A DNA stretch of 64,000 nt from Eutypa lata (taxonomy: Eukaryota; Ascomycota; Sordariomycetes; Xylariales; Diatrypaceae): the NCBI GenBank assembly GCA_022661535.1, contig JAKULF010000012.1, positions 1 to 64,000 of the forward strand, written 5' to 3'. Each line of letters starts with the position of its first letter. Position 1 is the stretch's first letter. The position numbers and the translations under genes were made by a program. Under the pieces are notes generated by a model. The model did not search any database and had not been told where the DNA came from. It was given only the letters and a program-made list of their open reading frames with translations. Shown piece by piece: positions 14,531 to 26,060 of the stretch.

Positions 14531-15127
14531 TTAAATATTTTTTTTTAATATTACGTTTTAATATTAATTATAAAAAAATAAAATAATTAATTTAATTAAT
14601 TTTTTTTATAAAGTTTTTTTATTAATAATATATTAAACTTTTTTTTTATTAATATATAAAATCTTTATAATTTTTTTTATAATTTTTTTATTAAAAAATA
14701 AACATTTAAAATAAAATAAAATATAATTTATATAAAAAATAAATACTTTTTATACTTCGTTTTTTATTATAAAAATATTAATTAATTTATAATAATTATA
14801 ATTATTTATAATAAAATTAAAATAATTATTATTTAAAATAATTATAAATTTAATAAAACTTAAATTACATTAAATAATTTTTTTAATTTTAACCGAAGGT
14901 TATTTTGTATTAAATTCAAACCACTTAATTACGTCATTAATTTACGTCATTAATTATGTAATTATTATTTAAGTAATCAAATAGCCGTTAAATACATTAA
15001 AAATACATATTTACTGCTACAACAACTTCTAATTAGGTGCATCCATTTCGAAAAACATACATACAGCCCATAATCGCAGCTGATTGGGTGCATCCTTTGT
15101 TTCGGTCCACATACCTAACCCTTTTGG

Positions 15128-15375
15128 ACCTAGCTCTACCTAGCTCTACAAACCTACAGACCTACAGACCTACTAGCCACCTTTCGGACCTACAAGCCAC
15201 TTTTCGGACCTACAAGCCACTTACAGACCTACAGCCTTACAACCTACAACCTGCAGCCCTACAGCCTACAGACCTACAGCCTACAGACCTACAGCCCTAC
15301 AGCTTACAGACCTACAGGGTAACCTACAGGGTAACCTACAGGGTAACCTACAGACCTGTAGACCTTCAGACCTAC
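15128..15375 (+). repeat. CCTACAG minisatellite in P-A
   Basis: About 250 bp of 7-8 bp units of the form CCTACAG, CCTACAGA or CCTACAGC, with a variant segment (ACCTACAAGCCACTTTTCGG) duplicated near its left part. It shows many intact CA and TG dinucleotides, so it escaped RIP. The same array, inverted and also clean, is at 31068-31262. AT-only versions occur at 13870-14180, 15720-15790, 29275-29345 and 45870-46040. Units contain no stop in any frame on the + strand, which is why a long open frame (15037-15384) runs across it; that is not evidence of a gene. Confidence 0.85.
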
Positions 15376-15568
15376 AGCTTATAGACCTAGATAACCTAGG
15401 TGGTGCTGCATTGACCACCTACCTAGCTGCTGACCACCTAGCTGCTGACCACCTAGCTTTTGACCTAAGTGGTGGCAGCTTTAACTACCTACCTTCAGAA
15501 TTAGCTATATGTAGGTGGATAAAGTGTAGGTTTTTAATGTGATTAGTATAATGAGCCTGTAATGTAGT

Positions 15569-15645
15569 GAGCCTGTAGTATAATGGCTAAATCTATAAAT
15601 GTAGTAATTGTAATCCGAAGCCCTTAAGTTCGAATCCCGCTTAAT
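15569..15645 (+). ncRNA. tRNA-like module with A and B boxes (degenerate)
   Basis: TAGTATAATGG at 15576-15586 fits an RNA polymerase III A box at the position of a tRNA D arm. AGTTCGAATCC at 15627-15637 fits a B box (T arm), 52 nt apart. The T stem does not pair well (TTAAG against CCCGC) and no convincing acceptor or anticodon stem can be drawn, so this is not a working tRNA. Mutated counterparts lie in P-B (about 29440-29510, minus) and P-C (about 46110-46200). It may be a tRNA-derived piece captured by element P, as in SINEs. A partial second A-box-like copy lies just upstream at 15544. Confidence 0.45.
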
Positions 15646-15998
15646 AAAGTATAAAATTAAATAACTTACTTTGTAAACCACCTAGCTTTTAACTAAGTGG
15701 TTTAGGTAACGATAAAACTTACAGCTTATAAACCTATAAACTTACAGCTTATAAACTTATAAACTTATAACTTATAAACTTATAAAAAAAATAAAGCGTT
15801 ATAATTTAAAAGTAAATCGTAATAATAATACAAGACTTAATTATAAAATAACCTCCGATTAGTTTTAATAACTTAATCGCTTTATACGTATATAGCTTTA
15901 AGTTTAAATCTTAATAAATAAAAGGTTTTTTAAAAGTTAAGTTAATTATATTAACTTTTACTTCGCAGAAAAAATTTTCCGCCCGAAAAAAGAAAAAA

Positions 15999-16034
15999 AC
16001 GGTCTTTATAACTTGCTTATAAGCGAAAAACCGT
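15999..16034 (+). repeat. Hairpin in the 3' end of element P
   Basis: ACGGT (15999-16003) pairs with ACCGT (16030-16034). Nested inside, TTATA (16006-16010) pairs with TATAA (16018-16022) around a 7-nt loop. The surrounding 100 bp is less mutated than its flanks and is conserved in the copies ending at 28971 (inverted) and 46561, suggesting a structural terminus needed for mobility. Function is inferred only. Confidence 0.5.
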
Positions 16035-16073
16035 ATCGTTTTTTTCGAACGTAACGGTTAAGAAAAATTTTAT

Positions 16074-18282
16074 ATTTCGCTTTTTTAAAAAGTTTTTTAA
16101 TTTTTTTTTAATAATTTTTACTTTATTATAAATAATATATAAAATTAATTTAATATTTAATAAATTTAAATTTATATTAAAAAATATTTTAATTATTTTA
16201 ATTAATCGTTTATAATTAAAATAATAATATTAATAATATTAAAAAATAAATAATTATATTTTTTTATTAAAACTTTTTCGTTTTTAATAACTTATAAATT
16301 TAAATATTAAAAAATTATTTAAATTTTTAATATAAGTTTTTATTATATATTTATAATAATTAATATAAATATTAATAATTTTTTTTTATTATATAATTTA
16401 AAAAAAACTTTTTTTTATATATTAAACGTTATTAAGAAATTTTTTTTTACGATTATACATTATATTACGTAATAAATAACCATTTTAATAATAAAAGATT
16501 TCTTTAAAAAAAACCTTTAAAAATATTAAAAATATAAAACATATAACGTATTTTAATTAATATTTTTTTTTTTAATTTTTATTAATTTTTATTTAATATT
16601 TTTAATTTCTTTAATTTCTTTAATAAATATAAATCTTACGCTTATATTAATAATAAACCTTTTTAAAAACAACGATAATACTTTATTTTTTATATAATTA
16701 CTTTAATTATTAATAATATTAATATTAAATTTAATATTTATTAATAAAAAGTTTCGTTTAAAAAATTTATTTTAATTATAAAAAGTTATTATTTAATTTA
16801 TTATTAACTTTAAAAAATTAACTTTTAATTTTAATTAAATAAATTAAATAAAAAACTTAATTATTATTAATATAAAATAAAATCAAATTGCGTTTTTTTA
16901 TTTAAATATTTTTTTATATTATTTAATAAAGTTTTTTATTTATTAATATTAACTTTCGTTATATATATATAACGTTATTTTATGCTTTATTATATAACTT
17001 AATAAATAAAGATTTCGAAAAATATTTAAATTACATTTATAAAGTTTTAAATAAATTAAATATTTTATTAATTTTATTAATTTTATTAATTTTATTAATT
17101 TTATTAATTTTATTAATTTTATTAATTTTATTAATTTTATTAATTTTATTAATTTTATTAATTTTAATAATTTTATTAATTTTATTAATTTTATTAATTT
17201 TATTAATTACTTTTACTTTTACTTTACTTTTTATCTTTTTCTTTATTATTATTATAATTATAATTATTATAATATTAATAAAATAATTTATTTTTTATAT
17301 TATTATTAAATTTATTTTATTTATTATTTTTATTTATATTTTTTTAACCTTTAACTTTATTACTTTAAATATTATATAACTTATAAAAATTATTATTGCT
17401 TTATTTTTTAAAACTTTTTACTTTATTATAATAAATATTTATAAATTTATTAATTAATTTATTAATAAAAAAATTTATTATTTATAAAATTAAATTTATA
17501 ATTTTTAATTAAATCTTTATTTTATTTTTTATAATAATAAAAAACGAAATAATTTCTTTTTTTAATATAATTTTACTTTAAAAAACTTAAGCTTTTTAAT
17601 AAACTTTTAATACTTAATAATAAATATAATAAAGTTTTTTTCGTTATATTAAAGCTTAATAAATTATTTTTATAAATTATATTATTAAATTTTATTAAAT
17701 AAAAAATAAATTTTATTTAAAACTTTTAATATTTTTATACCTTTAATAATTTTTATTATAATAATAAAAGGGTTTTTTTAATAAATTTTAATTCGTTAAA
17801 AAAAAAGTTAACTTTTTTTTCGTATTTAACTTTATTTAAAGTAAATTTAAAATTATTTTTTTAAAACTTTTAATTATTTTATTTTATTAAATCGTTTTTT
17901 TTATTAATATTAAAATTAAACGTTTTTATTTAAATATAACTTTTAATAATAAAAGTTTTTTTTATATAAAAATTTTTTTTAATATAAAATTATTTAAATT
18001 TAAATTAAAAAATAATAAAAAGTTTAAAAATAAAAACGAAAAAAATAAAATAAAAATTAAATTACTTAAACCTTTTAAATTATTTAAAATAAAGATTTAA
18101 ACTTTTTTTTTAATTTTAAACTTATTAATTATTTTATTATTAAACTTTAATAAAAAAGCTTTCTTTTTAAACTTAATAAACTTAAAAAGTTTTTACGATA
18201 ATACGTATAAAAGATTAAATTATTTATTAAAACTTAAATTACTTTTAACTTTTAACTTATTATTAATATTTTATTAATTATT
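16074..18282. other. RIP-mutated DNA right of P-A
   Basis: AT-rich sequence with no recognisable domain on either strand. It contains the 9-bp microsatellite at 17062-17209. The left part may be the remainder of repeat K interrupted by P-A, but I could not confirm this by alignment with the other K copy. Confidence 0.5.
17062..17209 (+). repeat. 9-bp microsatellite (ATTTTATTA)n
   Basis: About sixteen near-perfect head-to-tail copies of ATTTTATTA, with one unit changed to ATTTTAATA. A short run of ACTTTT-like units follows to about 17232. Perfect copies in such mutated surroundings imply that it expanded after or independently of RIP; units without C or G are invisible to RIP. Confidence 0.95.
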
Positions 18283-20158
18283 AATTATTAAAGTAAAAAG
18301 AATATTTTCTTACGTATATATAAAAAGGTTAAAAAAATGCTCTCTTTTATTATATATATAAGTTTTAAAATAAAACTTATATTTTTATTCTTTTCGACAC
18401 TTGTTTTTCGAATAAATTCTTAAAGAATATAACTTTTTACTTTTTTTAATTTCGTTTTTTAATATTTAATAACATTTTTTGCTCGGTTTGTCGATTATTA
18501 TATTATATATTATATTACTTTTTTTCGTAAATTATTTATTTATTATTATCTTTTATAATAACGCGTAAAAATTAATTAAATAAAAGGTTTTTTAACGACT
18601 TTTTTCTTTTAAATTTATTAATTAATTATATATAATAATTTTTTTAAAGTTAATTAATTTATTATTATATATAACCTTTATCTTTAAATTCGGAAATTTA
18701 TTTATATTATTATTATTATCTTTTTACATTATACGTTTTCTTATTATAAATTAATTATATACGTTTATTTTTCTTAATTATTTTATTCGTTATTTAAAAC
18801 TTATTTATTATTTTCTTAAATTATATATATTTAAAAAAACTTTTCATTTTAACATTAAATCATTTATATTTAAAATAATTACTTATTAAACGAAAACGAT
18901 ACGTTAAGAGTTAAAAAAAACGTTTAATACGAAAGATATTCGATATAAAAGATATTCGTATAAAAAACGTTAACTTTAAACGAAAGCTTAAAGGAAAAAA
19001 ATAACTTTAATAATAATTTCGAAAATAAATAACTTTAATTTTAATAAAATAATAATAACGTTAAAATATATTTTTTTTTATTTCGAAAAATAATAATTAA
19101 ATAATTAAAACGATTTTTTTTTTAAAACGATATAATTATTAAAGTAAAAAAGACACTTTTTTACGTATATATAAAAAGATTAAAAAAATGCTTTTTTTTA
19201 TTATATATATAAGTTTTAAGATAAAACTTATATCTTTATTTCTTTTAATATTTATTTTTCGAATAAACTTTTAAAAAATATAACTTTTTATTTTTTTTAA
19301 TTTTGTTTTTTAATATTTAATAACATTTTCTACCCAGTTTATTAATTATTATATTATATATCATATTACTTTTTTTCGTAAATTACTTATTTATTATTAT
19401 TTTTCGTAATAATATACGGAAATTAATTAAATAAAAAATTTCTTAATAACTTTTTTTCTTTAAATTTATTAATTAATTATATATAACGATTTCTTTTTAA
19501 ATTAATTAATTTATTATTATATATAACCTTTATTTTTAAATTCGAAAATTTATTTATATTATTATTATTACTTTTTTATATTATACGTTTTTTTATTATA
19601 AATTAATTATATACGTTTATTTTTTTAATTACTTTATTCGTTATTTAAAACTTATTTATTATTTTCTTAAATTATATATATTTAAAAAACCTTTTATTTT
19701 AACATTAAATCATTTATATTTAAAATAATTACTTATTAAATAAAAACGATACGTTAAAGGTTAAAAAAGACGTTCGATACGAAAGATATTCGATACGAAA
19801 GATATTTGCATAAAAAACGTTAATTTTAAACAAAAACTTTAAAAAAAAAAATTAATAATAACTTTAAAAGTAAATAACTTTAATTTTAATAAAATAATAA
19901 CAACGTCGAAATATATTCGTTTTTATTTCGAAAAATAATAATTAAATAATTAAAACGATTACTTTTTTTAAAACGGTATAATTATTAAAATAAAAAAAAC
20001 ATTTTTTTATAAATATATAAAAAAGTTAAAAAGATGCTTTCTTTTATTATATATATAAATCCTGGAATAAAATCTATATTTTTATCTTTTCCGACATTTA
20101 TTTTTCGGATAAATTCTTAAAGAATATAATTTCTTACTTTTTTTAATTCCGTTCTTTA
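18283..20158 (+). repeat. Tandem repeat, 850-bp unit, 2.2 copies
   Basis: Unit 1 (18283-about 19133), unit 2 (19134-about 19974) and a truncated unit 3 (19975-20158) start with the same AATTATTAAAG edge. They share a short dyad (AAGTTTTA...TAAAACTT) about 90 nt in, a mid-unit ATTATATATAA..TTTAT region, and an internal 16-bp duplication (ACGAAAGATATTCGAT) near the unit end. Differences among units are mostly C/T and G/A. No LTR or coding feature is recognised in the unit. It lies inside the minus-strand Copia element and is therefore a later insertion or local amplification. Confidence 0.85.
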
Positions 20159-20949
20159 ATATTAATATTATAAATTATAAATTATTTACTTTAAAATAAC
20201 ATTTCGCTTTTTTTAACGATAATTATAATAACTCGTTTACTTTTATTTTATTTATTAATCGATTTAAAACTTTTTATTAACTTAATTTTTTCGTTAATAT
20301 TAATAAATATAATTATTATAATTAAAAACTTAATATTATTTTAATTTCGAGTTTACGTTTAAAAATCTTTAATTTATTCTTTAAGATTTATAAAATAATT
20401 ATAAGTATTCTTTTAAACTTAAATATATTTATTATTTATTAATTCCCGTGAAAATAATCCTTTTAAATTACAATTATAAATATAAATAATTAATATTTTA
20501 ATTACGTTTTGTAAAAACTTAAAAATTAAAATATTAAGGCCTTTTACTTTTAATAAAGTTATAAAGCCGATTAATAAATTAATTAACTTTTTCGAAATTA
20601 AATAAAGCTTTTTTTTAAATTTAACTTTTTATAATATTTTATAATTAAACGATAACGATATAAAAGAAATTTAAAAAAGTTTAATTAAAAATAAAAATCG
20701 TATATAAAATAATTAATTAATTTTCGAAATTACCTTTAAAAGTTTAATCGATTTAATTTATAAAAAACCGGTTATTTTACCATTATCGATCTTTTTTTTA
20801 ACGATTTTTAATAATATAATAAACGCAAATTCGATTTATTAAATTTCGTTAATTAAACTATTAAATTACTTTGCTTTTTTAACGTAATTATAATTAAATA
20901 ATTAAAAAAAACTTTTTTTTATTACTTTAAATTAAGAACTGCTATTATA
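20159..20949 (-). pseudogene. Probable 5' internal (gag) region of the minus-strand Copia element
   Basis: This segment lies between the tandem repeat and the right LTR, which is the 5' LTR of the minus-strand Copia. By position it should hold the leader and gag. The minus-strand translation is stop-filled and I see no zinc knuckle, so the assignment is by position only. Confidence 0.35.
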
Positions 20950-21149
20950 TAAAAAATCTTATATATTTAAATGTAATAAGTTAATAATAAATAATTATTA
21001 TATTAATAAAAGTTTAAATATATTTATAATTTTCTTTCTTAAAGCTTTAATAATTACGTTCGTTATAATTTAAAAAAAATTCGTTTAACGATATAAAATA
21101 TAAATTTAACCTTTAACTTTACGTAATTAAAACTATACACTTAAAAGCA
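20950..21149 (-). repeat. 5' LTR of the minus-strand Copia element
   Basis: Direct repeat of 10008-10207, same length, ending ACTTAAAAGCA on the + strand, which is TGCTTTTAAG on the element strand. Sequence to the right (from 21150) does not match the sequence following the other copy, so the boundary is well placed. Confidence 0.75.
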
Positions 21150-24100
21150 ATAGAATTTCATAATAACATTAAATATATTTTAAAATTAAATTTTATTTGT
21201 TTTATAATATAATTTTAATAATTTTAAATATTTAATTTTAAATAAATTCTTTATGAAACAATATATAAATTTAAACTTTAAAATCGTTTTTCGATTTTTA
21301 AAATTTTAAAATTTTATTAATTATAAAATTTATAAAAAGTTTTATTAAAAAAGGTTTATTTTATTAGTAATTTTACGGCTATAAATATAAAAATTCATTA
21401 CGATTTAAAAAACATTTCTTTTTAAATATAAATTAATTAAGAACTTTATTTTAAATTTTATTACGATTATTATTTATTAAATAAATCTTTTTAAATATTT
21501 CTTTAAAGTTAGTTTTTTTATTATAATTAAAAAAAATAAACGATTTAATTTTCGAATTAAATTTTCTTCGTTATTAATAAATTTATCGCGTAATATTTAT
21601 ATTTTATTTTTATTTAAAATTATTAATAAAAAACTTTAAAAAGAACGGTTAAAATTTAAGTATATATTTATAAATAAAAATAATAATAAATAAATTTCGT
21701 ATAAAATTAAATACATTATAATTAAAAAATCTTTTAAATTAACGAAAAATTAATTTTAAAATATTTAATACGATAAAAAAATGCAACTTATAAAATAATA
21801 AATAATAATTTTAATAAAAAGAATTTATTTAATAAATAAATTAAAATTAAAACGCGAAAAAAAAATTATAATTTAAATTTACTTTATTTAATTTTAATAA
21901 ATAATTTATTTTTATTTTTTAATATAACGACCTTTGTAATTTTATTAATTAAAAAGTTATAAATATAATTTCTAAATTTAATATTAAAATTCTTTTATTT
22001 AAATTATTATTATTAATTTTTTAAAAATACGTTAAAACTTTTTAATTTATTTCTTTTATTTCGTTTAAGTTTAACCTTTTTTAATTTTTTAATTTCGTTT
22101 AATTTTAAATTTTTTTTATTTTTTATATCGAAATTATAACGATTAAATTTCGAAAATTATAAATATTTATAATTTTAAAAAATAAACTTTAATATTATTT
22201 TTTAAATATATAAAATAACGTTAATATTAAGCTTTAAATTAATAAAAACGTTTAAAAAGCCTTAATTTAAATCGCGAATAAAAACATTAATAAATTTATT
22301 AAAACTTAAATCGAAAATATCGAAAATAAAAGTTATTATTAAATATAATAAAACATTAATTTTTATAAAATATTTTTTTAAAATTAAAAATTAAATTTAA
22401 TATTAAAATTTCGAAATTTAAACTTTATATATTATTTTATAATATTTGTTAAATTATATATAAAGAAGAGATTAAGGCTTTATTTAATATTATAAAATTT
22501 TAATAATAAATTTAATTATTAAATATTTTTTATTTAAAATAATTTATATTTATAATAATAATTAAAAAGGGTTTTTAACTTTTTTATATAAATATTTTTA
22601 TTAATTAAGTTTTATAATTTAACTTAATTAATAAATAAAATTAAAATGTTATTAAAATTTTAAAATCGTTATTTTTAACTTTAAATTATTATTTATTTAT
22701 TTTTTAAGGATTTTATATTTAAATTTTTTAATTATTATTAAAAAAGTTTAATAATATAATTTATATTAATATTTAATTTAAAACTTTCGTATTATGTTCG
22801 ATAAATTTTTAATTTTAAATTTAAATGTTTTTTTGATTTTATTTTTAAAAGATTAATTATTATTAATAATTTTATGTTAAAAATTTTTAAAAAGAAATTT
22901 AAAGTTATTATAAACTTTTTAGTTTTTAATTTATTTAAAGTTTTTAGTTTTTTAAATTTATTAATTCGAATTTAATTACGAATATTATTACGATTTTTAT
23001 TAATATTAACATTTCGTTTTTTTATAAATCTTTATAAAAATAAAGTTAAAGATTTTATTTTTATTAAAAATAATAAAAAGTTAATCGTTTTTTAAATTTT
23101 TCAATTTAATATAAAAAGCGTTTTAAAATATTTTTTATATTAAATTCGAAAAGTAATTAAAAATAATAAATTAATTTTTAATCTTTAAGAATTTAAATTT
23201 AAATTATAATAATTAAAGTTTTTAATCGTTAAAGGTTTTTTTATGAATTTTAATATTAAATTAATAAAGTTTTTCGATTTAAATCGCATAATAAATTATC
23301 TTCTTTAATATTTTAAAACTTTTAAAAATTATATTTAAGTTTTCGATAAAAAATACATAACGTTTTAATTATTAATGAAGGAATTTTATTCGAAATTAAA
23401 CGTATTAATTTAAAAATAAAGTTTCGTTTTTATAAATTAAAAGATTTTATTATCGAAATTATTTAATAAAACAATTTAACGAATTTCTTTTTAAAATAAA
23501 GTATTTTATTATTATAAAATATGTTATTTATTATAAACTATAATTAAATATTCGTTAAATCTTTTAATAATAAAAAGTATTTTAAAAAGTCTTTTCGTTT
23601 TTAATTACTCTTTTAATTATTTTTTACGATAAAATTAAATAAGTTTTTTTTATAATCGTTTTTTTTCTTCATTTTTACTTACGATTTATAAAAAAAGATT
23701 TGTATTTTTTCTTTAAGTTTTTAAAAATTAAATTAATTATATTAAATAATACATTTTAAATTTATAAAGAATTTTAAAAGAATTATAAAAAACTTTATAT
23801 ATAAAAAGCGTTTATAAAAAGTTTTAAAAAAAAGTATAAAAAACTTTAAATATAAAAAGTTTAAAAATTATATTATAAAAAGCTTAAAAACGAACGTTTT
23901 TATTTTTAAAAAAATAATTAATATAAATTAATATTTTTTGAAAAGGTTTTTTTAAAAAGCTTTATTTTTTATATATTAAAATTTTCGTTACTTTTATAAT
24001 TTAAAGTATAATTTTATAAGCTTTATTATAATTTTAATTATTTTATTATTAAATAAATTAATAATATAATATTTTAAATATTAAATTTATAATATTTAAA

Positions 24101-24479
24101 AAATATTAAAAAATAAATAAACTTTTGTATAAATTTATAAAGAATTAAAAAATAAAAATTTTAATTTAATTTAAAAATTTAATTTTTAAAATTTTAATAA
24201 TTAAAAATTATATTAAAGATAAAATAATTTATTAATAAAATATTATAAAGCTTTTTATAAAACTTTATAAATAATATTTTAAATATTTAATTTTATATAT
24301 TATAATTTTAATTAAAATATAATGTTATTTATAATTTAACGTTATTTAATTATTATTTAATTATTATAATAATATTTTAAATAATAATATTTTATTTTAT
24401 TATAAAACTTTAAATTTTAATTAATTTATATTATTCGTTAAAGTTTAAATTTATTTCGTTAATATTACGTTTATTTATA
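21150..24479. other. RIP-mutated DNA without an identifiable gene
   Basis: More than 3 kb of AT-rich, stop-filled sequence. Long T-rich stretches and occasional CG suggest a decayed element, possibly coding on the minus strand at one time, but no catalytic motif survives that I can recognise. Confidence 0.5.
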
Positions 24480-25200
24480 TTTATAATAAACTTTTTTTAT
24501 AATTTTTTTATATAATTTTTTATAAGATTTAATATAATAATTATTTATTATATTTAAAAAATATTTTTATTTTAAAGTTTTTTAAAAATTAATTATAAAA
24601 TTTAAAATTAAAATAAAGTTAATATTTTTTAATTATTAATAAAACTTTTTTTTATTAATTAATTTTATTTAAATTAATAAAAATTTAATATTAAATTAAT
24701 TTTTAATTAATTAATATTAATGTTTTAATTAAATATTTAAAGAAATTAATATTTTAATAATAGATATTTTTTAAAATCTTTTAAATTTAAATTTTTTATA
24801 ATTTATAATTTATAAATTTATTTTATAATTTTTAAATTTATAATTATAATAAATAATATATATAATAATAATTATATTATAATAATAATTAAATAATTAA
24901 TAAATTTAATTTATATTATAATTATAATAATTATTAAAAATAATAACGTTAATAATAATAATTTATAAATTTAAAGCTTTAATTAATTAAAAGTCTTTTT
25001 TTAAATAATATAATTTAATAATAATTATTTTAATTATTTTTTAACTTTTAATTAATTAATTAAATTATAAATTTATTAAATTTATATATAAACGTAAAAT
25101 TAATTATATATATATAAATAAAATATATAAACTTTATATTATAATTAATATTATTAAATTTATAAAATGTAAAGTTTAAATTTTATATAACGTTAAAAAA
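24480..25200 (+). repeat. Repeat K, copy 2
   Basis: Aligns with the reverse complement of 13600-14530. It is the more heavily mutated copy: where copy 1 keeps ACGTACGAGCGTAAA, this has ATATAAACGTAAA. The minisatellite portion is reduced to TTATAATTTATAA-type units. The two copies form an inverted pair about 10 kb apart. Confidence 0.6.
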
Positions 25201-25844
25201 TTACATTTTTATTTTTAATTATTTTTATTTAAATTAATTTATTAAAATTAATTTAAAATTTAAAATTAATGAAATATTTTATTATAAATATTATTATTTA
25301 CGTATATATAATAATTTTCGAATTAACGAATATTTTTATTTTTAAAGTAAAAATATTTTATTTAAAAGTTAAAAAAAAAATCGAAATTTATTTATAAGTA
25401 TAAAGTTGTATTTTTTTTATCGAAATAATAAAAAAAGTTTTAATTTTTTATAATAAATTAAAATTAATTTTAATAAACGTAAATTATTTTATTTTAATAA
25501 TAATTAATTTTATTTAATAATTAATTTATATTACGTTATATAAATGAAAATAATATATTTTATTTAATGTTTTTAAAACGTTATTTAATTTTTAATTTAA
25601 TATTAATAATATATATAATTTATTAATAAAGATTTAAAATTTTAAAAATTTTAAATTTAATTTTTAATAAAATTATATATTTTTTTAAAAAATATTTAAT
25701 TTTTAAAAAAATAATAAATTATTTTTATATTATTTTTTAATTTTTCTCCTTAATTTTAATTAAATTAAAATTATTAAAATATTAAAAACTTTATTTTTTT
25801 ATTTTCTTATTTTATTTATCGTTTTATTTTATATATTTATTTTA
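25201..25844. other. RIP-mutated spacer
   Basis: AT-rich DNA between repeat K and the split element P-C. A CTCC near 25745 is one of few non-CG GC clusters. Nothing else is recognised. Confidence 0.5.
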
Positions 25845-26060
25845 TTTTAATTAAAGGTTATTTTATATTAAGTTTAAATTACTTAATTACGTTATTAACT
25901 TACGTAATTAAATTACGTTATTAAATATCAATCAATTACGTAATAAATACTTCAAAAATATATATATAATTTATAATCGTAATTAATTAAATGTAAGTTT
26001 TTTTTCGATTTATATATTTAACTTTTTTAAACTTAATTTTATAAACTTACAAATTTATTA
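25845..26060 (+). mobile_element. Element P, copy C, left half (interrupted)
   Basis: Begins TTTTAATTAAAGGTTATTTT, the RIP form of TCTTAACCGGAGGTTATTTT. It follows P-A base for base (as C-to-T and G-to-A changes) through the TAATCG...TTTTTTTCGATTTAT segment (P-A 15071-15105) to the start of the minisatellite. It stops abruptly at 26060, where the LTR of element F begins. The remaining half resumes at 45868 at the matching point of P-A (about 15177). The two halves were one element before F inserted. Confidence 0.75.

Larger units (their letters stand above)
14887..16073 (+). mobile_element. Non-autonomous element P, copy A, with unmutated core
   Basis: The left end reads TTTTAACCGAAGGTTATTTT, the counterpart of TCTTAACCGGAGG in copy B. 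The right end carries the inverse, CGGTTAAGA (16055-16063), then AAAATTTTAT, which all three copies share. An inverted copy of the left end also lies internally at about 15838-15861. Between are a clean CCTACAG minisatellite, a tRNA-like A/B-box module and a 3' hairpin region. No transposase is present. RIP is nearly absent from about 15000 to 15660 and clear outside. Copies B (28971-31527) and C (25845-46561, split) share the ends and internal order. Class unknown: TC...GA ends with no confirmed target duplication leave a MITE-like or Helitron-like origin open. Confidence 0.75.
10008..21149 (-). mobile_element. Ty1/Copia LTR retrotransposon on minus strand, split by insertions
   Basis: Two 200-bp direct repeats (10008-10207 and 20950-21149) frame the unit. 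RT relics at 11990-12310 read on the minus strand, placing the 5' LTR on the right and the 3' LTR on the left. At 11.1 kb it is about twice a usual Copia length. The excess is explained by foreign sequence between roughly 13.3 and 20.16 kb: repeat K, element P-A, a microsatellite and a tandem 850-bp repeat. The stretch 20160-20949 lies where gag would be expected. No convincing target duplication was found. All frames are broken by RIP-type stops. Confidence 0.68.

Noticed and set aside
15037..15384. 115-codon open frame on + in P-A, Leu/Gln/Thr-rich
   Set aside because: Two thirds of it is translation of the CCTACAG minisatellite, which has no stop in any + frame. No ribosomal or splice context, no family resemblance.
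15569..15645. Functional tRNA gene
   Set aside because: The A and B boxes fit, but the T stem, acceptor stem and anticodon arm do not pair.
17062..17209. CRISPR-like array
   Set aside because: The 9-bp units are head to tail with no spacers; a simple microsatellite.
18283..20158. LTR-internal-LTR element with 850-bp spacing
   Set aside because: The units are contiguous copies with no distinct interior between them, so this is a tandem repeat.
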